The notes: generated by a model from the sequence alone, not told the origin. DNA of 64,000 bases from Sterolibacterium sp. (GCA_019105045.1 JAHRWT010000017.1:1-64000); one strand, 5' to 3'. Counted from the stretch's first letter, positions 34,234 to 42,367 are shown. Translations and numbers: made by a program.

Positions 34234-34791
34234 ATGAAAACCGCACAGGAAATCCGCACAGGCAACGTCATCATGGTTGGCAGTGATGCCATGGTGGTGC
34301 TCAAGAGCGAATACAACAAATCCGGCCGCAATGCAGCCGTGGTCAAGATGAAACTGAAGAACCTGCTCACCGGCACCGGCACCGAAACGGTGTACAAGGC
34401 CGATGACAAGTTCGAGGTGGTCGTCCTTGAGCGCAAGGAAGTCACCTACTCCTACTATGCAGAACCCTCCTATGTCTTCATGGACGCCGACTACAATCAG
34501 TACGAAGTCGATGCCGAAAACATGGGCGATGCGCTCAACTATCTGGAAGACGGCATGGCGTGCGAAGTGGTGTTCTACAACGGCAAGGCCATTTCCACCG
34601 AGTTGCCCACTTCGGTGGTGCGCGAGATAACCTACACCGAGCCCGGCGTCAAGGGCGATACCTCCGGCAAGGTCATGAAACCCGCCAAGATCAGCACCGG
34701 CTACGAGCTTGCCGTGCCGCTGTTCGTCGATATCGGCGACAAGGTTGAAATCGACACCCGCACCGGCGAATATCGCAACCGCGTAAAATAA
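34234..34791 (+). CDS. efp: elongation factor P
   Basis: EF-P rescues ribosomes stalled on polyproline (family knowledge). The 185-residue protein carries Arg32 in [10 protein letters not shown], the residue rhamnosylated by EarP, in place of the lysine used by EpmA organisms. The ATG at 34234 gives [10 protein letters not shown], the family start, with GAGG 9 bases upstream. The three-domain length and the terminal [14 protein letters not shown] are standard. A hairpin terminator follows 70 bases downstream. Confidence 0.97.
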   Translation: MKTAQEIRTGNVIMVGSDAMVVLKSEYNKSGRNAAVVKMKLKNLLTGTGTETVYKADDKFEVVVLERKEVTYSYYAEPSYVFMDADYNQYEVDAENMGDALNYLEDGMACEVVFYNGKAISTELPTSVVREITYTEPGVKGDTSGKVMKPAKISTGYELAVPLFVDIGDKVEIDTRTGEYRNRVK

Positions 34792-34863
34792 TCCACCCGT
34801 TCCCCCAACTCCTCAACTGCAACAACCGGCAATTGCCGAAAAACAGGGGCACCGCAAGACAGA

Positions 34864-34881
34864 GGGCAGCTTTGGCTGCCC
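34864..34881 (+). terminator. Rho-independent terminator after efp
   Basis: GGGCAGC (34864-34870), loop TTTG, GCTGCCC (34875-34881), then TTTGCATTT. A perfect 7-bp GC-rich stem with a T-rich tail, 72 bases after the efp stop. Confidence 0.75.
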
Positions 34882-34977
34882 TTTGCATTTACGGACAGTC
34901 AAACCCACTTCAGGCATACCGCTTGCTGGATCACACGATCACTGGATAGCCCTACCCGCAGACGCGCACACTCTCAC

Positions 34978-36762
34978 ATGCCCGACGACAACCTGCCGCC
35001 AGACGTCCCCCTGCTGTTCGGTGAGTTTCCCGTTGAGGAAGCGACCGGTCTGCTGCTTGCCCACAGTCTGAACATACGTCTGACGACAGCAACCAGCGGG
35101 CAACCGGCCTGGCTGCGGCTGCGCAAGGGGCATCAGCTGACCCGCGAAGATATCGGCCGTCTGCAGGCGGCTGGCCTCAGCCACGTCAGCGGCGCTCGCC
35201 CCGGTCCGGATGACATCACCGAAAACCCGGCTGCTGCCCATGTGGCCGCACTGCTGGCCGGAGCGCACACCGCCCCCCGTCCGGCCACCGGCGGCCGCTG
35301 CAACCTGCACGCCACAGCAGATGGCATCCTGCATCTGGACAGCGAACGTGTGGTGCGCGTCAATCTGCTCGGTGAGGCCATCGCCATCGGCACCCTGCCG
35401 CCCTGGAGCCAGGCGCGCAAAGGACAGGTAATTGCCACAGTCAAGATCATTCCGGCCGCCGTCCCACGCCAGATACTTGACGCCTGCGCCAGCATTCTGG
35501 CCACGCCGGCCGTGCAACTGGCGCCGCTGCAGCCTCATCGGGCAGCGCTGATCATCAGCCGCCTGCCTGAACAACGCAGCGCCTCGCCAGCCACCATGGA
35601 AGAGGTTACCCGGCAGCGACTGGCCGGTCTGCACAGCCGCCTGGCTCTGACACTGCACTGCCCGCACGACAGCGCCGCACTGAGCGCGCGCATCCGTCAG
35701 GCACAAGCCGCCGGTTGCGATCTGATCCTGATCAGCGGTGCGGCGGGCACCAAGGACCGCCAGGATCTCGTGCCGCAAGCCATCATGGCGGCCGGTGGCC
35801 ATATCGAACGCTTTGGCCTGCCGGTTGAACCGGGCAATATGCTGCTGCTCGCCCGCCTCGGCGAAACCCCCCTGCTGGTACTGCCCGGCTGTGCCCGCTC
35901 ACGCCGCCTGAATGGTCTGGACTGGATCTTGCAACGTCTGATCGCCAATCTGCCGCTGGACAGGGAAAGCATCGCCCGCATGGGTATCGGTGGCCTGATC
36001 CGCCAGCAGCCGGGCATATTGCCCGAACCGATGAACAACGCGCCGACTCACGCAAATCAGACAGCAAACGACGCAGCACCCCTGAATGAAGCTGCAGTTC
36101 CGCCAGCCCCCTGCCTGCCGGCAGATATCCGCCGTCCAGACGCTCCCCGGGTGGCTGCACTGATTCTGGCTGCCGGCGCCGCGCAGCGCATGGCCGGACA
36201 GCACAAGCTGCTGACCGAAATCGACGGCATTCCTCTGGTATTGCGCGCCGTCAATGCGGCCCTGGCTTCGCGGGCCAGCTCGGTCAGCCTGATTACCGGC
36301 AAATGCAACGAGGCAATCAGCGCCCTGCTCGCCGCGCAACTGGCGCAACCCACTCGCCTGCGCTGTCTGCACAACGCGGATTACGCATCTGGCATGGCCA
36401 GCTCACTGGCACTGGGTATCCGCCACCTGCCTGCCGACAGCGACGCGGTACTGGTCATGCTGGCCGACATGCCGTTGATCAATGCCAACCATCTGGATCA
36501 ATTGATCGACGCCTACCTCAGCCATCACCACCAGGCGCAGCCACCCGTCATCGTTCCCATGCACAACGGGCAACGCGGCAACCCGGTTCTCTGGCCGCGC
36601 CGCTGTTTTTCGCAAATGCTCGACCTGACAGGCGACCAGGGCGCACGCAGCCTGCTGCACCAACCCGACCAGCACATCCTTGCCTGCAAACTGAACGACG
36701 CAGCCATCCTGACGGATATCGACACGCCACAGGATTTACATAAGCTCATGAAAAACAACTGA
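34978..36762 (+). CDS. MoeA/MogA-like molybdopterin-binding domain fused to MobA/MocA-like nucleotidyltransferase
   Basis: A 594-residue two-domain protein. The first ~345 residues resemble the molybdopterin-binding fold of MoeA/MogA (ADGILHLDSERVVRVNLLGEAIAIGTL, GCDLILISGAAGTKDRQDLV, GLPVEPGNMLLLARLGETPLLVLPGCARS). After a linker, residues ~390-594 form a MocA/MobA-type nucleotidyltransferase (VAALILAAGAAQRMAGQHKLL, VMLADMPLINANHLDQL, HNGQRGNPVLWPRRCF). Relatives accompany xanthine-dehydrogenase/CO-dehydrogenase-type enzymes that use cytidylylated cofactor (family knowledge), so a role in making or inserting molybdopterin cytosine dinucleotide is inferred. No hydroxylase gene is in the window. 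Two Cys-rich genes lie convergent downstream. Confidence 0.82.
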   Translation: MPDDNLPPDVPLLFGEFPVEEATGLLLAHSLNIRLTTATSGQPAWLRLRKGHQLTREDIGRLQAAGLSHVSGARPGPDDITENPAAAHVAALLAGAHTAPRPATGGRCNLHATADGILHLDSERVVRVNLLGEAIAIGTLPPWSQARKGQVIATVKIIPAAVPRQILDACASILATPAVQLAPLQPHRAALIISRLPEQRSASPATMEEVTRQRLAGLHSRLALTLHCPHDSAALSARIRQAQAAGCDLILISGAAGTKDRQDLVPQAIMAAGGHIERFGLPVEPGNMLLLARLGETPLLVLPGCARSRRLNGLDWILQRLIANLPLDRESIARMGIGGLIRQQPGILPEPMNNAPTHANQTANDAAPLNEAAVPPAPCLPADIRRPDAPRVAALILAAGAAQRMAGQHKLLTEIDGIPLVLRAVNAALASRASSVSLITGKCNEAISALLAAQLAQPTRLRCLHNADYASGMASSLALGIRHLPADSDAVLVMLADMPLINANHLDQLIDAYLSHHHQAQPPVIVPMHNGQRGNPVLWPRRCFSQMLDLTGDQGARSLLHQPDQHILACKLNDAAILTDIDTPQDLHKLMKNN

Positions 36763-36785
36763 AAAATATTTTTTGCATTTTTCAG
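36759..36785 (+). terminator. weak hairpin overlapping the fusion gene stop
   Basis: CTGAAAAA (36759-36766) pairs with TTTTTCAG (36778-36785) around an 11-base T-rich loop. The stem is A/T-rich, so termination would be weak. Confidence 0.35.
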
Positions 36786-36969
36786 ATCATTGGCTACAAA
36801 GAAGAGCGTGATCAGCGAAAATTGCCGCGATCACTGCCATATCAACTACGGAGGGGAGAGCTTATCGAAGCGACGATGTTGATGATTCACACCCGTTTGC
36901 GCTTGCCCGCACACTGGCTGTGATACAACTCCAAACCTTGATACCCAAGGCTGCCTGCGGGCAGACCAG

Positions 36970-37002
36970 AACGCCGCGAATCACAACGCTGATCGCGGCG
37001 TT
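36970..37002. terminator. strong orphan hairpin with T-rich tail
   Basis: AACGCCGCGA (36970-36979) and TCGCGGCGTT (36993-37002) form a perfect 10-bp stem with a 13-base loop, followed on the plus strand by TGCATTTA. It lies in the 335-base space between the fusion gene and the convergent Cys-rich genes, with no plus-strand gene just before it. It may end an unannotated plus-strand transcript or the minus-strand message, whose stop is 95 bases away. Confidence 0.55.
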
Positions 37003-37097
37003 TGCATTTACCGCCCGGCCAAACGCACATCCGCATTCACCATTGGCAATGGTATTCACACATGTGGCCAGAAGCGGTCAGGAGCAGCCCAGGTTAT

Positions 37098-37364
37098 TTA
37101 CCGCGCTGCCTTACCAAGAGCTTCGCGAGCCTGCTGCTGCAACATCCGGTAAGCGCGTTCCCATTCACCGTCGCGCGGAGTGATCCGCACCACCTTGCCC
37201 AGCAAGGCTTCCAGCGCCCGCATCCGTTCGACGGCCTGATCGTAATTGGCGGCATCAACCAGTTCCACCGGACGATCCTGGCAGACCCCGATGCACGGCT
37301 GTGGTGCTTCGACCTTGCCACAGCCAATGCACTGCCAGCCCTTGATGCGTGGTGCGTCATTCAT
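37098..37364 (-). CDS. small Cys-containing protein, function unknown
   Basis: Not recognised as a named family. The 88-residue product has an N-terminal cysteine cluster (WQCIGCGKVEAPQPCIGVCQ, two CxxC-like pairs), suggesting a zinc or iron-sulfur site, then a helical C-terminal half (AVERMRALEALLGKVVRITP, YRMLQQQAREALGK). I start at the ATG at 37364, which has GGAG about 9 bases upstream; an ATG at 37373 lacks room for a ribosome site. It overlaps the upstream Cys-rich gene by 8 bases, so the two are coupled. Both converge on the molybdopterin fusion gene. Confidence 0.7.
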   Translation of the reverse strand: MNDAPRIKGWQCIGCGKVEAPQPCIGVCQDRPVELVDAANYDQAVERMRALEALLGKVVRITPRDGEWERAYRMLQQQAREALGKAAR

Positions 37365-37566
37365 CAACGCCATCTCCGACTGATGGCTCTGCCGCCGCCT
37401 CACGCTCCCGCTTGGCGCGCAGACGCTCGTTTTTCTTGTCATCGTTGAAAAAGAAATAACGCCCGGCCAGCACGCAACCTTTCATGCCCGGATCGCACGG
37501 CAAGTTATTGACCTTGCTGCACAGCCCATCGACTTCGTGCGGGCAACTCCATGATCCTCCAGCCAT
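37357..37566 (-). CDS. small Cys-rich protein, function unknown
   Basis: Not recognised as a named family. The 69-residue protein starts MAGGSWSCPHEVDGLCSKV and has four cysteines spaced as C-x7-C-x7-C-x6-C in the first half, a plausible metal or cluster site, then a charged tail (DDKKNERLRAKREREAAAE). The ATG at 37566 is chosen because the conserved-looking Cys region begins there. Overlap with the following gene suggests the two small proteins act together. Context next to a molybdopterin gene is suggestive only. Confidence 0.65.
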   Translation of the reverse strand: MAGGSWSCPHEVDGLCSKVNNLPCDPGMKGCVLAGRYFFFNDDKKNERLRAKREREAAAEPSVGDGVDE

Positions 37567-37657
37567 GACCCTTCTCCTTACCTTCAATCCGCGCACCGGT
37601 CACGACTGCGACGGCTGCAACAACGACGGCAACCGAGGGTTGCCACGGTTGAGGCTG

Positions 37658-38068
37658 TCACTTCAACCAGCCGGGAGCGGCAAACTCTTCACGCAACAAG
37701 CCCAGTTCGTTCTGATGTTGTCTGGCAATATGCTGCACCAGTTTCTCACCCGCTGGCAGCAAGTGCACTTCGACCTGGCGACGATCGGTACGGCTTGCCC
37801 GGCGTTCAACCAGACCCGCTTTCTCACACCGATCGACCAGGGCCACTACGCCATGATGCTTGGCCTGCAACTGCTCGGCCAGCTCACCGATGCTGGCCCA
37901 TTCACGCGCCTGTCCGCCCTTGAGCTGCAGCAACAGCTGATACTGCAATGGCGTCACACCACTTTCCTGACAAATGGATTCGCTGACGCGCAGAAAACAG
38001 CGCAGGCGGTAACGAAAATGCGCCAGCCGCTGGTAATCATCCCGGTTCAAAGTTGCAGTCTTCCTCAT
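37658..38068 (-). CDS. MarR family transcriptional regulator
   Basis: A 136-residue winged-helix protein. The MarR core is visible as ESGVTPLQYQLLLQLKG, the recognition region ASIGELAEQLQAKHHGVVALVDRCEKAGLVERRASRTDRRQVEVHLLPAGE, with the conserved DRR wing. MarR dimers typically bind palindromes near their own promoter and respond to small ligands (family knowledge). A near-palindrome lies 45 bases upstream, before a divergent membrane-protein gene. An ATG 15 bases upstream is an alternative start. Confidence 0.88.
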   Translation of the reverse strand: MRKTATLNRDDYQRLAHFRYRLRCFLRVSESICQESGVTPLQYQLLLQLKGGQAREWASIGELAEQLQAKHHGVVALVDRCEKAGLVERRASRTDRRQVEVHLLPAGEKLVQHIARQHQNELGLLREEFAAPGWLK

Positions 38069-38079
38069 ATCCTGCTTGA

Positions 38080-38108
38080 TCACACGAATTTCACACGAAT
38101 TTCACACG
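38080..38108. repeat. 11-bp tandem repeat upstream of the MarR gene
   Basis: TCACACGAATT occurs twice, followed by a partial TCACACG, with one-helical-turn spacing, within the MarR promoter region. It could be a set of phased regulator sites or a slippage product. Confidence 0.85.
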
Positions 38109-38112
38109 GCAA

Positions 38113-38135
38113 ATTATATCACGTTATGATACAAT
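38113..38135. promoter_or_regulatory. candidate MarR operator
   Basis: ATTATATCA (38113-38121) and TGATACAAT (38127-38135) form 9-bp arms with one mismatch around CGTTA. The position between the divergent MarR gene and a membrane-protein gene suits autoregulation and control of both. Confidence 0.5.
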
Positions 38136-38246
38136 TTTCCCCGGTTGGATGTAAAACGAGTGTATCTAGCCTTTTGCTGCGTGCGGGTTTGCGCCCGTGC
38201 CACTCGATTGCAAGCCCATACGCTTGCCTGAAGACAGGAGAACATC

Positions 38247-38810
38247 ATGAAGTTTACCGCCATTTCCAGAATGCCTTTTTCTGCCAAAGCTGTCTGGCCG
38301 GAACTTGCCCGGGTAGACGCACAGGTCGTCCGACTGTTTTTTCTGCAAGTCGTACCACTATCGCTGCTGCCACCCGCCATGATCTACCTGGCAGGGCATC
38401 ATTACAGCGATACCTTTGTCCAGGGACTGGAAAGCCGCTCCTGGGGCAGCATTGCCAGCATTTTCTTTCTCGGAGAAATTCTCTCGGTCGGCCTGATGGG
38501 CTGGCTGATCCACCAGGCCGCGCGGCATTGGCACGGCAGCATCAGCTATCGCAACGCCTACCTGCTCGCCACCATTGCACCGATTCCGCTCTGGCTCTCT
38601 TCGCTGGGGTTGGTGACTGAAAGCCTGGCACTGAACATCCTGTTCTCGGTCATTGCGCTGTGCCTGTCCTGCGCGCTGGTCTATCAAGGCGTGCGGGCGT
38701 TATGCACCATCAAGGAAGATGTCGAAGCCGCCGCCATCACCCAGCTCGTCTTTGGGGCCGGGATGCTGCTCTGGGGTATGCTGCTTTCCTTGGTACTGCT
38801 GCCGATCTGA
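38247..38810 (+). CDS. Yip1-like integral membrane protein
   Basis: A 187-residue protein with about five membrane helices (VVPLSLLPPAMIYLAG, ASIFFLGEILSVGLMGWLIHQ, AYLLATIAPIPLWLSSLGL, ALNILFSVIALCLSCALVY, LVFGAGMLLWGMLLSLVLLP). It resembles bacterial Yip1-domain proteins of unknown function. The ATG follows AGACAGGAGAAC, a good ribosome site. It is divergent from a MarR gene with a palindrome between them, suggesting it is that regulator's target. Confidence 0.7.
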   Translation: MKFTAISRMPFSAKAVWPELARVDAQVVRLFFLQVVPLSLLPPAMIYLAGHHYSDTFVQGLESRSWGSIASIFFLGEILSVGLMGWLIHQAARHWHGSISYRNAYLLATIAPIPLWLSSLGLVTESLALNILFSVIALCLSCALVYQGVRALCTIKEDVEAAAITQLVFGAGMLLWGMLLSLVLLPI

Positions 38811-38882
38811 CGCGATGAAGCATCCTGCGCCGACCAGCCGTGGCAGAATCGCTTTACCGCTCTTTTCCCGCTGCAGAACATC

Positions 38883-40076
38883 ATGAGTGATTCCAGCAAC
38901 CATGCCTTTTCCACACGCGCCATTCATGCCGGCGAACATGCGTGGCGCGATGCCCATGGTTCTCCCCGCACACCGCTGTATTCGACAACAACATTCAGAT
39001 TCGACAAGACCGCCGACCTGCTGGATGTCGTCGAGGGGCGCAAACCCGGCTGCCTGTACACCCGCTACGGCAGCAACCCGACCATACAGGCGCTCGAAAC
39101 CAGGCTGGCTTCGCTGAACCAGGCCGAAGCCGCGCTGACCTTTGCAGCCGGCATGGCGGCGATTTCGGCACTGTTCCTGGCGCATGGCCGGCGTGGCATC
39201 ATCTGCGTGGGCGACATCTACGGCGGCACCTGGCAACTGCTCAGTGAACAGCTGTCCTTGCTTGGCATACGCAGCGAATCCCTGCTCAGCAGCGAACTTG
39301 CCCGCCTGCCCGGCCTGCTCCAGCAAGGTGCCGGCCTGCTGTATTTTGAAACACCGGGCAACCCAACGCTGGAAATCATCGACATCGCCGCCATGGTCGC
39401 TCAAGCCCGGGCGCATGGCGCGCTGGTTGCCATCGACAACACTTTCGCCTCACCCATCAACCAGCAACCTCACGCACTGGGTGTCGATCTGGTCGTGCAA
39501 AGTGCGACCAAATATCTGGGTGGCCACAGCGATCTGACCGCCGGCGTGGTGAGCGGCAGCGCCGCCCTGCTCGCCCCCATCGCCACCTGGCGCAAGAATC
39601 TTGGCCAGCTCATCGCACCAGAAACAGCCCATCTGCTCACACGCAGCCTGAGCACACTGGAAATCCGCGTCCGCCAGCAAAACCAGCACGCCGCCACCAT
39701 CGCTGCGGCCATGGCGCAACACCCCAGAATCAAACGCGTGCTCTATCCGGGCCTGCCCGATTTTCCCGGCCACGCGCTGGCCAAGCGCCAGATGAGCGGC
39801 TTTGGCGGCATGTTGACGCTCGAAATCGACGGCAACGGCGCCGCTGCAGCGCGCGTCGTCGACCATCTGCAATTGATCTGCCTGGCACCCAGTCTGGGCG
39901 GCGTGGAAACGCTGGCAACCCAGCCCAGCACCACGTCGCACCATGATTTCTCGACTGCAGAACGCCAGCGGCGCGGCATCAGCGATGCCATGATCCGGAT
40001 TTCCGTCGGTCTTGAAGACCCCGCCGACCTGCTGGCCGATCTCGAACAGGCACTGGCCAGCCTGGATCGCCCCTGA
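38883..40076 (+). CDS. Cys/Met metabolism PLP-dependent enzyme (cystathionine gamma-synthase/lyase type)
   Basis: The 397-residue protein belongs to the trans-sulfuration PLP family. The PLP lysine lies in VVQSATKYLGGHSDL, with YTRYGSNPTIQALE and LYFETPGNPTLEIIDI as supporting motifs. The family includes cystathionine gamma-synthase, cystathionine lyases and O-succinylhomoserine sulfhydrylase, and sequence alone does not separate them here. It is followed 7 bases later by the convergent cupin gene. No S-box or SAM riboswitch is visible. Confidence 0.88.
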   Translation: MSDSSNHAFSTRAIHAGEHAWRDAHGSPRTPLYSTTTFRFDKTADLLDVVEGRKPGCLYTRYGSNPTIQALETRLASLNQAEAALTFAAGMAAISALFLAHGRRGIICVGDIYGGTWQLLSEQLSLLGIRSESLLSSELARLPGLLQQGAGLLYFETPGNPTLEIIDIAAMVAQARAHGALVAIDNTFASPINQQPHALGVDLVVQSATKYLGGHSDLTAGVVSGSAALLAPIATWRKNLGQLIAPETAHLLTRSLSTLEIRVRQQNQHAATIAAAMAQHPRIKRVLYPGLPDFPGHALAKRQMSGFGGMLTLEIDGNGAAAARVVDHLQLICLAPSLGGVETLATQPSTTSHHDFSTAERQRRGISDAMIRISVGLEDPADLLADLEQALASLDRP

Positions 40077-40083
40077 AGTTGCC

Positions 40084-40416
40084 TCAAACCCGATGCAGCA
40101 GCACGGTAATCAATAACGTGGCGTTTTCCAGCGCGGTGACGGCATGGGGCACGCTGTCGGCCAGATAGATCAGGCTGCCAGGCCCCATCTGCTGGCGCTT
40201 GCCGTGAGCCTCAAGTTCGATCAGACCTTCGATGCACTGCAAGGTCATCGCGCCGGCCGCCGTATGTTCCTGCAATGTTTTGCCGGCAGGCACCGCCAGC
40301 CGGAAAACCTCCAGGTGCTCGGCTCTCACCAGAGTGACCGAAGCCTTGTCGTGAAAAGCCGAACCCAAAGGACGGACATCCATCAGCTCCCCTGAAGCGG
40401 CATGTGTCATGGCCAT
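40084..40416 (-). CDS. cupin domain protein
   Basis: A 110-residue single-domain cupin. AGKTLQEHTAAGAMTLQCIEGLIELEAHGKRQQMGPGSLIYLADSVPHAV covers both cupin motifs, but the first retains only one His of the usual HxH pair, so metal binding is uncertain. It is the last minus-strand gene of a run with hemerythrin and the flavin reductase, 62 bases after the hemerythrin gene. A role in nitrosative stress is inferred only from this context. Confidence 0.82.
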   Translation of the reverse strand: MAMTHAASGELMDVRPLGSAFHDKASVTLVRAEHLEVFRLAVPAGKTLQEHTAAGAMTLQCIEGLIELEAHGKRQQMGPGSLIYLADSVPHAVTALENATLLITVLLHRV

Positions 40417-40478
40417 GATTTTCTCCTCGAATTCTTTTCACGCATCTGCGCATCAAATGCAAAAACAGGCCAGCCGAC

Positions 40479-40943
40479 TCAGGACGGCAGCATGGAATGG
40501 CAGCCCGCGCCCAGTTGCCGGTGGGCTTCGTCGATGCGCGCCAGGGCTTCGGCGGACAGCAAGGACTCCGCCCGGTTGAACAATTCCCGCTCTTCGAAGC
40601 GGACATGCGCATCGAGCAGCTTGCCAAAATCAGCGACCACAGAAAAATCCTGCGCGCCAATTCGCGTTGCCAGGCGACGCAACTCGGCATGTTCCAGCAA
40701 GGTGCGCTCGACCATGGGAATAACCTCGTCAGCGGGCCGGGCTTCACGCAGCGCCGACAGCAAGGCGATTTCCTCCACCTGGAAATGCGGCTCCAGTTCG
40801 CGGGCAAAAATCTCCGGCAACGTGCTCATGAATTCCCTGGCCTCGGTCTGGGTGCCTGCGGCCAGGCGCTGGGCGCGCTTGGCCAGCACCAAGGCCGTGT
40901 GATGTTCACGGGACAACTGCAACAAATGCGGACTGCGACGCAT
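40479..40943 (-). CDS. hemerythrin HHE-domain protein
   Basis: A 154-residue four-helix protein with the diiron ligands of the HHE family: HH in LSREHHTALVLAKR, HFQVEE in helix 2, EHAELRRLA in helix 3 and HVRFEERELF in helix 4. Such proteins bind O2 or NO or repair iron-sulfur clusters (family knowledge). It lies in the minus-strand run with the reductase and DUF2249 genes, near nsrR, which suggests a function with nitric oxide. No membrane segment is present. Confidence 0.88.
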   Translation of the reverse strand: MRRSPHLLQLSREHHTALVLAKRAQRLAAGTQTEAREFMSTLPEIFARELEPHFQVEEIALLSALREARPADEVIPMVERTLLEHAELRRLATRIGAQDFSVVADFGKLLDAHVRFEERELFNRAESLLSAEALARIDEAHRQLGAGCHSMLPS

Positions 40944-41042
40944 GGGCTGAACCTCCTTGCAAAAGAGGATTACTGAGTTTCTGAAAATCCATGAAATAAA
41001 TATCTGTCGCGACGAATCATCAAACCACCCGAGTCAACAGGA

Positions 41043-41900
41043 TCACCAATAATTCTCGAATGCCAGCTGCCCCGGCTTGCCACGCCGCCCCACCTGCAGG
41101 CCGCGCTCGGTCAGCTGCCTGCGCAGATCAACCGCCATTTGCGGATTGCCGCAGACCATCACCCGCGAATGCGCCGCATCAAGCGACACGCCGACCCTGG
41201 CTTCCAGACGGCCATCCGCCAACACTTCCGTGATGCGCGCAGACAGCGTCCCCGCAACGGATTCACGCGTTACCAACGGCACATAATGCAGGCGCGCCCG
41301 ACTCCCGGCCAGCAGCACATGCTGCGGCAAGCCGGCAATGGTCTTGCTGTAGGCCAGATCCCGCGCTTCGCGCACGCTATAGACCAGCACCAGATTCTCG
41401 TAATCCTGCCAGACTTGCGGGTCATGCAGAATGGACAGAAAAGGCGCGACGCCCGTGCCACTGGCCAGCAGCCACAAATCACGCCCACCGGCAAAGCGGT
41501 CTGTCGTCAGGAAACCAAAGCTGTTCTTTTCGATCCGCAGGCTATCGCCGATTTGCCGTTCAGCCAGGCGAGTAGTGAATTCGCCATCCGGCACGACGAT
41601 GGAAAAAAACTCCAGATGCTCATCGTAACTTGCCGACGCCATGGAATACGCCCGCCACACAACCTCGCCATCAGGCTCGTCACGCCGCAGCGGCAAGCCC
41701 AACCGGGCAAACTGCCCGGGCACGAAGCGGAACCCTGGATGGCGCGTGGTACGCAGGGAAAACAGCTGCGGTGCCCAGCGTTTGATGCCGAGTATGCGTT
41801 CTTCGCTCCATTTTTCACTGCCCGCAGCCTGCGAAGACTGCGAAGAGTGCAAAGACTGCGAAGACTGCGCCAGAAAAACCGTTTCGACAGGTTTGTTCAT
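41043..41900 (-). CDS. ferredoxin-NADP+ reductase-like flavoprotein
   Basis: A 285-residue FNR-family protein. RAYSMASASYDEHLEFFSIVV is the FAD-binding RxYS segment, DLWLLASGTGVAPFLSIL is the NADP loop, RVMVCGNPQM follows, and it ends in the typical FENYW. It moves electrons between NADPH and ferredoxin/flavodoxin (family knowledge). An unusual Ser/Gln-rich linker (SSQSLHSSQSSQ, residues ~12-24), encoded by four 9-bp repeats, separates the start from the flavin domain. Inferred role: reductant supply in the NsrR-associated cluster; the DUF2249 gene is 58 bases upstream. Confidence 0.88.
   Translation of the reverse strand: MNKPVETVFLAQSSQSLHSSQSSQAAGSEKWSEERILGIKRWAPQLFSLRTTRHPGFRFVPGQFARLGLPLRRDEPDGEVVWRAYSMASASYDEHLEFFSIVVPDGEFTTRLAERQIGDSLRIEKNSFGFLTTDRFAGGRDLWLLASGTGVAPFLSILHDPQVWQDYENLVLVYSVREARDLAYSKTIAGLPQHVLLAGSRARLHYVPLVTRESVAGTLSARITEVLADGRLEARVGVSLDAAHSRVMVCGNPQMAVDLRRQLTERGLQVGRRGKPGQLAFENYW
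41829..41864 (-). repeat. four 9-bp tandem repeats inside the FNR gene
   Basis: CTGCGAAGA is repeated four times (the third copy has two changes) followed by CTGCG. Length changes in whole units would keep the reading frame and alter only the Ser/Gln linker. Confidence 0.92.
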
Positions 41901-41958
41901 CTTGCCTCCACGCCACACTCCATTCTCCGCACCATGCCGTCGCCGCCACACCGCTGGC

Positions 41959-42255
41959 TCAATGCACAGCGGCCAGCTTGTCCTTGTCGAGCGACCGTCC
42001 CAACGCCACAGCCGCATGTTTGCGGATGCGGATGCGCCAGCATTGCGGCCCCTGCTCCAGATATTCCCAACTGAAACCGCGTGGTGCTTCGGCCAGCAGC
42101 AAATAGCGCAAAGGCGTCGAATGATGAAAATGCGTCAATTCGAGCGTTTCCCCCGGCTGCAAGCGGCTGAAACGCTCAAAAACCAGCGGCCGCCGCTCTG
42201 CCGCAGCCAGCATGCGCAAGTCAACAGCGATATTCCCTTGATTTTCTTGATCCAT
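41959..42255 (-). CDS. DUF2249 protein (first copy)
   Basis: A 98-residue DUF2249 protein with LVFERFSRLQPGETLELTHFHHSTPLRYLLL and WEYLEQGPQCWRIRIRK. The family has a sulfur-carrier-like fold and accompanies denitrification and NO-response genes, but its biochemical role is unknown. I start at the ATG at 42255. An NsrR-type site lies 30-50 bases upstream. A second DUF2249 gene, 43283-43564, lies on the other side of nsrR. Confidence 0.85.
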   Translation of the reverse strand: MDQENQGNIAVDLRMLAAAERRPLVFERFSRLQPGETLELTHFHHSTPLRYLLLAEAPRGFSWEYLEQGPQCWRIRIRKHAAVALGRSLDKDKLAAVH

Positions 42256-42283
42256 GGTATTGCTCCCTGCCACGCAATGACAT

Positions 42284-42306
42284 AAGGTATATTTCACATA
42301 CAACTT
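42284..42306. promoter_or_regulatory. NsrR-type operator upstream of DUF2249/FNR genes
   Basis: The plus strand reads AAGGTATATTT then, after three bases, ATACAACTT: a 23-base inverted repeat with ends AAG...CTT. The first 11 bases match the known NsrR half-site AAGATGYATTT at 9 positions. It lies 29 bases before the DUF2249 start and 62 before nsrR, so could repress both. Confidence 0.6.
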
Positions 42307-42367
42307 AATATTAGCAACTCAGTCTGCTGAAAGCAATATTTGAACTACATCTTTAACGGATTCTGCC

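Noticed and set aside
42284-42306. FNR-type (TTGAT-N4-ATCAA) site near nsrR
   Set aside because: No such sequence is present; the inverted repeat there fits the NsrR pattern instead.
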